Origin: Nymphaea colorata
Lineage: Eukaryota; Streptophyta; Magnoliopsida; Nymphaeales; Nymphaeaceae
Assembly (NCBI RefSeq): GCF_008831285.2
Contig: NC_045144.1
Location: 17,933,716 to 17,997,715, forward strand
Reading direction: 5' to 3'
Length of the DNA: 64,000 bases
Every line of letters starts with the position of its first letter. Position 1 is the stretch's first letter. Below the pieces are notes generated by a model, which did no database searches, had not been told where the DNA came from, and saw only the letters and a program-made list of their open reading frames with translations. Below are positions 25,360-36,247 of this stretch, one piece after another. Both the position numbers and the translations under genes were made by a program.

Positions 25360-28300
25360 ATGTCCATCTTGCCTTCTGACGCCAAGGGATCCCCATCGTC
25401 TTCAGCAGATTCGCGCTCGGAAAACCCTAATTTCGACAATGGAGTTCTCCAAGCCCCTGAATTGTTCGGTCTTCACGGCCGCGGCGGTGGAGATCTTGGC
25501 GCCTATGGATCAGATCCTGTTGACACTTCTGACAGCCTCTCAGTCGTTAGCGCCGGTCAGTTTTCCCGATCTTGTTCATGGATAAGCCCTTTTTTTGCGT
25601 CTTTCCGTTTTCTTGATCTTGCGCCGGTATCTTTGCGGGTTAGGGTTTGAGTGTGCTACGTGCCCTCTTTTTGAGCAGGTCTCGTTTCTTGGGAACTATA
25701 GTGTAGTACGTGGGGGTTTACGTTGTGTACAAGTATTTGCGCCGATACATTTGGCGTCTTGTTTGTCTTCATTTTCTTTGGAAGGAATTCTGGGCCTGGT
25801 TGAAGTTTTGCTGTATGATTTTTTTCTTGTTGTTTCGGTTCCAGTGGGAGTGCAATGTAATGAGAACATTTCTTTGTCGCAGTTGTTTGATTTTGTTCAT
25901 GACGATTCATGAGCTTCTCGAAGGTGATTAGATTGTTCCACATTGATCTTGTGGTTTTTCACTCTGACTTCAAGGGATGCGCTTAGTGATGTTAATGGTG
26001 GTTCTGCCTGCCTTTCGGGAAAAGTGGGTTAAATATGGAAGAGATATTTCGTTCTTAAGTCATTACTGTGCAGTGTTAACAAATTATTAGGAGCAGGTGC
26101 CAATTCTATGTCAAGGCGTTCACAGATGCTTACTTTAACGGTTTAACCACATTTTTGAAACGAACAAGTCAATGTTTTCTGTTTCTTTTTGTTCTCAAAC
26201 TGTGAGTATTTCCGTCCTGTTGACCAGTTGCCGAATGATTGGTGGGTCTATCCCGTAGGGTACTCTGAGTCATTGCTTGGGCAAATTTCTGACGGGTTGA
26301 ACATGAATATGTCTATCAGGCAACAAGGAAAAAAAAGAATTACATGTCATCAAATACAGTAAATCTTTAATGCGAACATGTCTAGCTATGGCTGCCGTAA
26401 GATCCGTTTTGGTTTTGAACTTAAGCTTCATCTTCACTTTCTTGATTTAATGCTCAATAACATCAGATTTATGGAATATGCAGCTGAAAGATATTTGAGT
26501 TTCCATTTCATGCAACTATGTGAAAGAGAGGTCAGAACTTCTTGGAAGAAGCTCATGCTCAGTTGGACGAGTCAATTTTCCTTTTTTAAGTTCCATTCTT
26601 TCACATTCTCATCCAGATGATCCGAATTGCAATGAGCAACATATCTCAAAGAAAGTGGAGATGATGATAATCATAAATCAAGGTTTAATGGGTCCATAAA
26701 TTTTAACGAGGACACATAAAAGAAATCTACATTAGAGTGTAGCAAGATCACATCTATATCAGGTTTTTTTACTTTCTATCACTTTCCTTTAGCTTCTTAC
26801 TTCTTAGTACATCACTGTGAACTAACACAAAAATGCATTACAAGCATCACTTGGAATCAAGGGTATAGAGTAGAGCAATACAAAGGTAAGAAGTGATTCA
26901 AGTAAAGGCATCAACAGCCTTTTGGGATTAGGTATCAGTTCCATTCATTCAGCTCTGGTAACTAATCAACTGATGATGGGAAATCATGCCACAAAGCTAT
27001 GTCACATGGGTGCGGGTGTGGCAAGTTCCAAAAAAAAGGGTGCGGGTGCGGCAAGTTCCAAAAAAAGGGTGCGGCTGCAGCCAGAGCATATATATATATA
27101 TTATATATACATATATACATATATACATATATATGTTATTTGTTATATGAATAATTTTATTTATCAGTATTTTTAAACTTTGTTTTATTAAGGTTACCTT
27201 GAATTGATATATCAATGAAAACGCAGCCAAAACATTTTCAAAACCGCCAAAACTCATTTCTGCCGTGTCGGGCAGCACCCGCACTGATGTGGGTGTGGGT
27301 GCGCCACCATAGTTGGCGCATCTGTGTGACTTAGCCACAAAGAAATTTCTCAGCCCTGCTGGTGAAACAGCAATGTTTTTTGGTGGTGGCATAAAAATGG
27401 AAGATAGTTTTTGAATCTTAAATAATTTTTTAAGATGCAACTAATCATGCATGGATAATCCTGTGTGACTAGGTTCAATGTCATGTCACCTCTATCTTTT
27501 TTTTTGAGTATTTCAATCATGGTAGTGCACACGTCAATTCTTTTTATGCATAACAGCACGAACAAGTTGACAGTCCTGGATAGCAGATGCTTTTTTTCCA
27601 TGCTGTTAAGCTCAAAAACGGAAATTTGCTTACTGCTTTAATTGCATACACACATTCCGCTGTTTTTTTTTGGTTGTGTATTACTTTATGCTTCTGTTTA
27701 ATAGAGCAAGAGAGGGAATGGATAAGGGAGGGTGGAAGGTGAGGGAAAAGTAGAGGAGAAACCACTAGATCAGTACTGAAATATGTTACTGGTTCTTGTA
27801 TGGCTGTTTTCCTTTCCGAGAATGGCTTTTGGTCTGTAAGTATGGCCTTGTGGTTTACATGGGATGACAGCCTTGAAGGCTTGAACTTTAGGGCCAGGCA
27901 ACTAGCAGAGCCTGGTCCATCATAACTTGTGAAAAGTTTCAGTGGGGCAGGAGTTGATAAAAAAGGGGAGTATGAGTAGCAACATTGAACCATCTAGTTT
28001 TGTCAATGGTCACCCTTGTAATCTGATAAATTTAGTGGAGGTGCTTATTTGTAAATTGTAATACTTCATCTCGCTGTTTTGTCCATGTTTGGACTCACTT
28101 TTTGCTTTTTTTAACTGTACAGGTACAATTGCAGCACCTACAGCTAATTGCAGTGTGTCATCCAATAGAGTAAGTTGGCCTACTTCATCCTTTTCCTTTT
28201 TATTTAATTCATATAGTGCTGCTTTATATGTTAATGCTTTTGTTTTAAGTGTTTGTCTATTGCAACACGAAGTGCACTGCCCTCTTTTCTTTATGTTCTG

Positions 28301-31254
28301 CACTGTTTTTCTAAGTCATCTAGTTTTCTTAGGCAACCAATGGAAGAGGTCCAACCGTGAGGAAAAATTTTGGACAAAGCCATCATGTACCTTCAGGCTG
28401 CCGAACTTCTGAGCAGGGAGGGCTACCTTTCGAACCTAGGTCAGAACAGCTCAGTGGAAAACAAATTGCAACTGGTAGCTTACATAGTAATCCTGTACAT
28501 CAATCAGCAAGGAAAAGCCAGATGATGAATGCCAATCATTTGCTGAATTTTCATTATGATCCCATATCTCGCCCTCAACCAAGGGCCTTACCCCCAAAGA
28601 GGCAGCAAAAGGTAAAACCTTACAACAAGGACCTGTTCCTTCAGGCAAACTACAAATTTGTCATACTAGATGCCGATGATCGCATAATTGAGTCAATGGA
28701 TCCAGATAAAATGTTAGAGTGGGAGGATATTATCTGTGTAAGGTATTCTTCTCCAAATCCTGTACAGTGCCCTATTTGCCTGGAGACACCTCTCTGTCCA
28801 CAAATAACTTCATGCGGACATATTTTTTGTTTCCCATGTATTTTGCGCTATCTGTTGATGGGTGAGGAGGATCATAAAGGTGACTGCTGGAAGAAGTGCC
28901 CACTTTGTTTCACTATGGTGTCAGTTAAAGATTTATACACTATTTATATTGATTATGTTAAAAAGTATAATGTTGGAGATCGCATGGATTTTACCCTTCT
29001 TACCCGAGCAAAAGATTCAATGGTTCCACTTGAGAAAAATTCTAATGTGTTTAATGATGGCAATGGTGGTTCTTTCTGTGACACCTTCTCAAAGCTCACT
29101 GTGACATCAGATGTTGAATTGTCAGTTCGGGAAGCTAAGCTTGAACTTAATGATTGGTTAGCTAAAGCAGAGGTTGGAAAAGTTGAGGACCTAGAGCTGT
29201 TACCATATGTTTGTGCAGCTCTAGAACAACTAGACCAGAGGAAGAAATTGTGGACCGAGCATCAGGTTTTCAGCAGCAGTCCAAAAAATGCTGCAGTTTA
29301 CCATGTTAACAGTAAGCCTTGTAAATACACCCCAGTCAAGAATCTGTCTCATGCTACAAAAGTGAAAAGCATGCATGAGAACAGATCCTCTCATACTTTG
29401 TATATTAATCATGAACCTTGTAGTAGTGAATTAGATCCTCCGACAATGGTGAAGGAAGTTGAAGAAAAAGGTCCTCATCACGTAAACTATCGATGGGAGC
29501 AGTTTGAAATGTCAGAAAAAGTGTTTGCCTTAGATGAGGATGACAAAGGCCTCCAGAAGCAATCTGGTGATGGGAGTAACACACAAGAGAAAGACTATTA
29601 CACCTTTTACCAGGTATTTGAAATTTTTTCCAAATTTCTTTAGATAAGTTTGTCAAGATTTTGCATGCTTGATAAGTTTGCCTTTTTATGCGATGATTTG
29701 TCAAAGTTCAGTAGTGCACAAACAAAATGCTCTTATATGCTTTGTCTACCTAGTCCTCTTGTTACTCCTTCCATCACGTTCCCCTTTTTGAGATTCAAGC
29801 TGGAGTTCAGCCCAGAATCTTACCAAGCTCAAGACACTCATTTCAATGGGGCAATTGTGACTAGCCTGTAGTCATGTTTAACCTACTAATGGTGAACTAA
29901 TCTGCACAAGCATTAAGACTTCAAAATATCATTTGTTTTCCATATTGAGCAGCAAATGCTGGAGTTCAGCCCAGAATCTTACCAAGCTCAAGACACTCAT
30001 TTCAATGGGGCAATTGTGACTAGCCTGTAGTCGTGTTTAACCTACTAATGGTGAACTAATCTGCACAAGCATTAAGACTTCAAAATATCATTTGTTTTCC
30101 ATATTGAGCAGCAAATGCTATTGATTAAAATACATATGGTGACAGTTGCATTTAAACGCTTTTAGACATGCACATACTATTTGATGGGGTTTTATTTTTC
30201 AGTTATGTTCCAACAGTGAACTTTTTTACCAGATAATGCTGGGTCTCTTAGTGATGACATATTATTCTTAAATTTTTGTGCTTGATTTGATATTTGGCCT
30301 CTTCCATTTTTAGATAGGAGTATCGTTTGTAACTTTCTGTGTTTATTTGTTTAGCTTAGGTTCACGACAAATAGGTGATGCTTATACCATACGTTGTTTG
30401 TATGTTAGTGTACTTTGACATGATTGCACATGGATATTGGATGCACACAGTGGTAAAACCCAAGGGTGCAATCAACATCAAATGGACAACCAAATATATC
30501 AGCAATATCAATTATCAAGTGTCCATGTTTGACGAAATCTGAATATCAAATCTTTTCTCCATAATTTTTTCATATGTATCATCTTCTTTGCAGCTTCTAT
30601 GAGTTCCTATTCAAGCCGACCATGTTCCTGTGAACTATCCAATGTATCTCTGAAAATTACAAGGATGATCTTTGCCTTTGTATTCAATTGTTGCTTGTGT
30701 CTCATATTAGTCTCTGACTTTTTTTTTTTAATGTATCTTGCAGTCTGTTGATGGTCAACTTCTTATTCTTCATCCCCTAAATATGAAGTGTCTTCTTCGC
30801 CATTATGGCAGCCATGATTTGCTTCCCCCCAGGTTCGCATCCAGTCCATGTGGAAGATTAACAAGTAGCTGATTAAATCTTAGATCATGACTTAATAGTA
30901 TTAAAATCTTTTAGATTATGACTTTCACTTTTTTGTTTGTTTGTTTGTTTGTACTTTGTATCATGCTCCATGGTTAAGTTTAGCAGGTAGCTACATCAGT
31001 CTATGCATTTTAAATTATTAATAGATTGTCCGAAGGACATGGTTCAGTTTGATTAAAATGACTGTCAATAGTGTCATGTTTGAGTAAGCATCAGATGGGA
31101 ACATGAGTGATTCTAAATTTGTATGTGTCATGTGAAAAACCTTTTGACTTCTAGTTTTGGGGGAAGAAAGTGTGTTGCCGCCTATGTCACATAGGTACGG
31201 GTACGGACCATTTTCAAAAAATTTGGGTGCAGGGGTGCGGCCGTACACACACGC

Positions 31255-31286
<32 letters not shown>

Positions 31287-32594
31287 CTATATATATATGT
31301 CAAAAAATTTCAAAATGAATAACATATTCATAAATCATTATCCAAATTCCAAAACACAGTGTGGAAGTAATTAACATACAAATACATCAGCTTTCTTGAT
31401 TCTCCGTCGCATCATCAAGATTAGAAGGAGCAACAGGTCACGCTTTTAAGATATATTGACATCGCTATGGTTATGGCTCACACTATTATCGAAGAGTCAA
31501 GTTATAGAGAAGGGATTGATTTTCAAAACATTGTATGGAAGATTTTAAATGAAAAGTTGTGAGGAACTATGTACAAGAAAGGTTTAGAGTGAAAAAGGAA
31601 ACAGGAAAAGAGGGGGGGATTTTTAATGTTCAACTCAAAAACTGGACAACTTTGGACTCGGTCAAAGTTGACCGAGTCCTAAAATGGACAAAAATGATTC
31701 CAGCCTTCCAGGTACGTTGACCGTACCTGGTGCTGCGTTGACTGCACCTTTGCCGTACCCAGGGCCGTACTCCTCCTTAAGAGGAGTACCCGTGTGACAT
31801 AGGTTGCTGATGTATTGGCCAATATGAATAAAATAAGGATGAAAAATAATTTGTAATTTTAAATTTTTAAAATAAGTCGTGTGACTGATCTGGCTCAGAT
31901 GCATATCAACAATATGCATATGATTTTGTACAATTCAATCCAACATTTACAATGTTGTGGCTGCTTAACATACACTGTCTAATGCCTGATATGCAACCAT
32001 TTTTTGCTGCTAAAAAAAATCACCAATTATAAATTCATGATCTTCTACTCATGTCTTTTTTTTTTTTTAAATATCCATTAAAAGAGAGATATTTCCAACG
32101 GTAAGATATATTTCAAATAGTCTACTTTTGTTGCAGTGTGTTTGTTTCACATGCATTGTATGCTATGCATTTTATAGAAATATACTGTTGAACCATGATG
32201 CTGTAAGATGTTGCCTTTTTCCAGTATAATGAAATTAAAATTGAAATTGCTGCAGAATTGGTGGTGAGATTTTGCAATTGGAAACAGTAACTCAGTCAGA
32301 AGCCGTGAGGAAGCGTTATCGTTTCTTAAGTCATTTTTCCTTGACTACTACCTTTCAGGTTGCTTATTTATTATTATACGTTCTTTTTTCACTCGGTAAT
32401 TGCTTTGCCTGATCTGTCTTTTCAATGCAGCTTTGTGAAATAGATATGAGTGGTATCTTGCCTCCTGAAGCACTATCTCCTTTCATGGATGAAATAAAAA
32501 GGCGTGAATATCAGCGAAAGCGTCGTGTCAAGCAGGTGTGCAGGAACTTCGTAGTAGCAAAAATTTTGACTAACAAATATATATATATGTGTGT

Positions 32595-32626
<32 letters not shown>

Positions 32627-33808
32627 ATGAAACTCTATACATGCATTTGTTATGGTCCATTCTGTAAGCATAAATACTTATAAATTAAATTATATAGATA
32701 TATTTGTATGGTTGCCTCTCTGAAAAATAGATAAGGTAGAATCGATTTCAGTACTTTTATCGAGGGCTCCTGGAGCAGTGTAGCAAGTAAATATGAGGGC
32801 CATGATCACTGAATATATGTTATCTGATTGTGATATGTAAAGTAACTTAAAGAGTTACCTTACCCTTTGTAGCTTGTGTAATCATATGAATCAGATGGCA
32901 ACAATGGTGCTTGTAAATGACTAGGCATATACACATGGAATCTTTATTACAGCTACCATGCACACGAGAGACGCCTTCCTTACTGTTACAGTGAATTAGA
33001 AATTCTAATGTCTTTGCCCCTCTCATTTTCAGGAGTCTGAAGAGAAGGCCAGGGGCATGGCTGTAGAAGCTGCCGCTTCCATCTATACAAGACCTGTAAA
33101 TTCTTCAAGTACAACATTCTCAGAAAATGATTTTCAGGGTGAGTGCACTTTTCTTATCGTTTTCCTGATTTTATTGAAAGGACCTTTACGGCAATTTATA
33201 AAATCTTTGTTTTATTATCATATAGAACATTAGACTGATCCGATGCATTGACTGATCAGCTCTAGGAACCTCTCCTGCTTCATCCACGAGTCCTCCAGTT
33301 GGTGACAGGAAGCTCTTCTCAGACGTAACTCGTCTTGGCTTTGCCGCTGCATGCGATTCTCCTTCTTTAAGAACTGAGCAATCGGTTGAGGCTTCTGCCA
33401 CAGCATCGGGTGAAGCTTCTTGCCAAAGCTGTAAGTGAGACCTTGTCCTTTATGACGCATCACATGTATTCACAGTGGCCAAGCTAGTAGTCACAGTATT
33501 TGTCTGCATCCTCACGCATGTGCTTTCCGCACACATCTGCACTTTGCACAGCTGCAGCTGTGATAGCTTTTTTCTCTAATGGCTTAGCCAAGCAAGTTTT
33601 CTGCTGGTTATGTTGGATCGTTCCTCAGTTCTGTTCATGCCTCTTGATTGCAGGCCCAAGAAGTGCAACTGCCTTGTCATTTGCCAGCATCATGTCCGCA
33701 GCCAGAACTCCAGACCAGGCCGAGGTCGTAAAGATGAATGGCCTTGGGAAAAAAGGCAAGAAAGCAAGCAGAGTACTGTTGTCGACCGCTGGTGGACGTC
33801 GCTATTAA
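25360..33808 (+). CDS. RNF10-type C3HC4 RING finger protein (9 exons)
   Basis: Probable E3 ubiquitin ligase of the RNF10 family; the plant relative I recall is At3g26730. Exons: 25360-25555, 28123-28169, 28333-29613, 30744-30832, 32256-32358, 32431-32535, 33033-33138, 33266-33430, 33654-33808. All phases agree, giving 748 aa, close to the plant family length. I chose the start MSILPSDAKG because plant relatives begin this way; an in-frame upstream ATG at 25315 would add 15 residues. The RING spans about residues 227-273: CPICLE, CGHIFCFPC and CPLC supply a C3HC4 zinc-ligand set. After the RING, the sequence FLSHFSLTTTFQ, a basic RRVKQ stretch and a Lys-rich tail (GKKGKKASR) are RNF10-like. 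Exon 3 alone encodes 427 residues including the whole RING. The substrate in plants is unknown to me. Introns 1 and 4 carry transposons. I see no defect in the gene. Confidence 0.93.
26997..27334. mobile_element. hAT-like MITE with perfect 8-bp target duplication (in RING gene intron 1)
   Basis: A 338-bp element starting CTATGTCACATGGGTGCGGG and ending so that its reverse complement starts CTAAGTCACACAGATGCG. It is flanked by CCACAAAG on both sides (26989-26996 and 27335-27342). Subterminal GGTGCGG repeats, an internal TA tract and no coding capacity mark it as non-autonomous. An 8-bp duplication fits the hAT superfamily. Confidence 0.85.
29800..30117. repeat. 159-bp tandem duplication in RING gene intron 3
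   Basis: Two head-to-tail copies (29800-29958 and 29959-30117) starting CTGGAGTTCAGCCCAGAATC. I find one clear difference (GTAGTCATG versus GTAGTCGTG), so the duplication is recent. Confidence 0.95.
31182..31802. mobile_element. hAT-like element, same family as 26997-27334 (in RING gene intron 4)
   Basis: A 621-bp element. The left end is CTATGTCACATAGGTACGGG; the reverse complement of the right end is CTATGTCACACGGGTACTCC. The flanks GTTGCCGC (31174-31181) and GTTGCTGA (31803-31810) agree at 6 of 8 bases, an aged 8-bp duplication. It has an internal TA tract and three strong hairpins near its right end, and no transposase reading frame. It is longer and less GC-rich inside than its sister in intron 1. 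Confidence 0.82.
31654..31789. repeat. Three consecutive perfect hairpins with TTGAC (W-box-like) words
   Basis: Stem 1: GGACTCGGTCAA / TTGACCGAGTCC (31654-31665 and 31668-31679). Stem 2: CCAGGTACG / CGTACCTGG around a TTGAC loop (31708-31730). Stem 3: GTACTCCTC / GAGGAGTAC (31767-31789). TTGAC(C/T) cores lie at 31660 (reverse), 31668, 31717 and 31738. They are probably subterminal structure of the surrounding hAT-like element. Confidence 0.85.
32578..32627. repeat. (TA)n(TG)n compound microsatellite in RING gene intron 6
   Basis: A short TA run passes into a run of about 18 TG units with two CG interruptions. Confidence 0.9.
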
Positions 33809-34694
33809 GCTTTCCCAGTCTGACATCCATAAACGTGAGATAAGTACATCATGCGCTTGGATATGATATTATGAGGCACTTGTAAAGAAATTGTCGCATA
33901 GAGACTGAGGATTGATCACATGTGCTTCGCGTGGATGTATCTTTTCTCCTACTTTGTCTGTAAACCCGGGGCCATTTATCTCCATGAAGTCAACGGGTTC
34001 TCCCTCTGGTTTTGTTTATTGGATTCCAAGTTCAAATATGGATGCGGTTCTTGTACTTAGCCTTCGGCCCTGAGTGATTTAGTCAAACAGCAATGCTGTT
34101 CATCTTTTGGGTGATTAGGATCTATGCGTTGCCTCCCAGATTGTTTGTAATCTTGGTCTATGAATGAATGCTTATGGTCGAATAACTTGAGTTATTGCCG
34201 GTAGGATGAGCTGCCAAGTCTATAGTTTTTGCTTTGCCGATACGACCAAGAATTTTCTTTCTCGATTGCGGAGAGGTTCCGTTCGTACCGTCTTTGGATT
34301 ACATGAGAACGGATCGATGGTAAGGCTTTTCAACCTCCCAGCCTATCCAGTGGCGGACCCAGTAAAGTAAAATGATGGAGCACTTGAAAATTGATAGAGA
34401 GACATTTATGAATAAACCAAACAAATAATCGGAGGCAAACCAATATGTAAACAATGAATTTTGTGGGCAGGTCCAAGTTTAATTTGCTCATCATGATAAT
34501 GTGACGTTGGTCTAATAACGGTTTACTACAGCAAATTCATCTTTAGTTGAGATGTATTGAACAATCATCTCATTTTTTGGCAAATCTTTTCTCGAATAAA
34601 ATGTGAGTTCCTATGTGTTTGCACCGTTGATGATAATCTGTAATATGCTTCAAGTATCTATAGTATTGGATGATCTCAATAAATTGTCAAATAT
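33809..34694. other. 3' flank of the RING gene
   Basis: Presumed 3' UTR and downstream spacer. GTGGCGGACCCAGTAAAG near 34352 may be the edge of another eroded repeat. I see no coding gene. Confidence 0.5.
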
Positions 34695-35868
34695 CTGGTG
34701 AAAGGTGTAATAGTCTTTTTCTTGTTTCCATTCCATCACCAGATTGCTTCCGGAGGCGTTCGTCATGCAGTCGATAGCTTAAGTGATGAGGACTTTTTTC
34801 ATCAACTTCCTTCACCACTACAAGCTTAATGATTAACAAAAGTCTGAGAGGATCTGTTCTCATGCATGCTTTTCACTTTTGTAGCATGAGAGATTCTTGG
34901 CTGGGGTGTATTTACAAGCTTAGTGTTTACATGGTAAGCTGCAGCATTTTTCGGACCGCTGCTAAAAACCTGATGCTCGGTCCATAATTTCTTCCTCTGG
35001 TCTAGCTGTTCTAGAGCTGCACAAACATATGGTGGCAGCTCTAGGTCCTCAACTTTTCCAACCTCTGCTTTAGCTAACCAATCATTAAGTTCAAGCTTAG
35101 TTTCCCGAACTGACAATTCAACATCTTATGTCACAGTGAGCTTTGAGAAGGTGTCACAGAAAGAACCACCATTGCCATTATTAAACGCATTAGAATTTTT
35201 CTCAAATGGAACCGTTGAATCTTTTGCTCGGGTAAGAAGGGCAAAATCCATGTGATCTCCAACATGATACTTTTTAACGTAATCAATATAAATCGTGTAT
35301 AGATCTTTAACTGACACCATGGTGAAACAAAGTGGGCACTTCTTCCAGCAGTCACCTTTATGATGCCCCTCACCCATCAACAGGTAGCGCAAAATACATG
35401 AGAAACAAAGATATGTCCGCATGAAGTTATTTGTGGACAGAGAGGTGTCTCCAAGCAAACAGAGCACTGTACAGGATTTGGAGAAGAATACCATACACAG
35501 ATAACATGCTCCTGCTCTAACATTTTATCTGGATCCATTGATGCAATTGTGCAATCATTGGCATTTAGTATGACAAATTTGTAGTTTGCCTGAAGGAACA
35601 GGTTCTTATTGTAAGGTTTTATCTTTTGCTGCCTCCTTGGGGGTAAGGCCCTTGGTTAAGGGCGAGATATGGGATCATGATGAAAATTCAGCAATTGATT
35701 TTCATTCATCATCTGGCTTTTTCTTGTTGATTGATGTACAGAATTACTATGTAAGCTACCAGTTGCAATTTGTTTCTAATTTGTTGCTCAGAAGTTCGGC
35801 AGCCTGAAGGTGTGTGATCGTTTCTATCCAAAATTTTTCCTCACAGTTGGACCTCTTCCACTGGTTGC
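34695..35868 (-). pseudogene. Inverted, broken copy of RING gene exon 3
   Basis: The minus strand matches exon 3 of the RING gene (28333-29613) almost end to end. It begins at the exon's first bases (GCAACC, here 35868-35863) and ends at its last CAG (34697-34695), with only some 15 bases of possible intron similarity beyond. Roughly nine bases in ten agree where I compared by eye. Lesions: about 40 bases lost near the 5' end, one base lost inside the RING after CGHIF (about 35408-35412), TCA to TAA giving a stop at 35126-35128, and about 50 bases lost near 34772. The second RING cysteine pair keeps its spacing, but CPIC has become CSVC. No other exon of the gene is present, so it cannot encode the whole protein. 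A relic, possibly still transcribed; it points toward its parent and lies under 1 kb from the parent's stop codon. Confidence 0.92.
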
Positions 35869-35929
35869 CAGAGCATCTGGTTGAGGTCCATTTTTTGTTG
35901 TACATAATTAAAAAGAAAAAAGGATATGG

Positions 35930-36247
35930 CAAAGGTAACTTTTTCCTTTTATTGTCTTGTGTTAGGGCAGGAACATATGACCTTTCCGCAGCCAACGACT
36001 CACCCACCATTCGGGTGAGTGAGAGGGTCAATCCTATCACCCGAAGCAAAGCACGAAGCACCTCCATTTGCCTTGCCTCCGAGGTCCTGAGCTAGGTTGG
36101 TGTCAGTGATAGAACGAGACACCCTTCAACTTGGATGTCAAGTCCCACCACCTTAAAACACAAGAGCATAGCGCCCACAGAAATTGAACTAGAGACCTGC
36201 CTTATACAAGCCTCTAGTCCGACCAGCTACGCTATGTCCCTTGAGGC
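35930..36247 (-). mobile_element. tRNA-derived SINE
   Basis: Read on the minus strand, it opens with a tRNA-like head: the A-box-like TAGCGTAGCTGGT (36234-36222) and, at normal spacing, the B-box-like AGTTCAATTTC (near 36190-36180). A body of about 250 bp follows toward lower coordinates and ends in an A-rich stretch near 35930-35950. The acceptor-like start GGGACATAGCG is at about 36240. No coding capacity is expected. It lies in the same orientation as, and immediately upstream of, the broken RING exon copy. Confidence 0.65.

Noticed and set aside
34826-35494. An independent second RING gene on the minus strand
   Set aside because: It contains only sequence from exon 3 of the neighbouring RING gene, with a stop codon, a frameshift and deletions.
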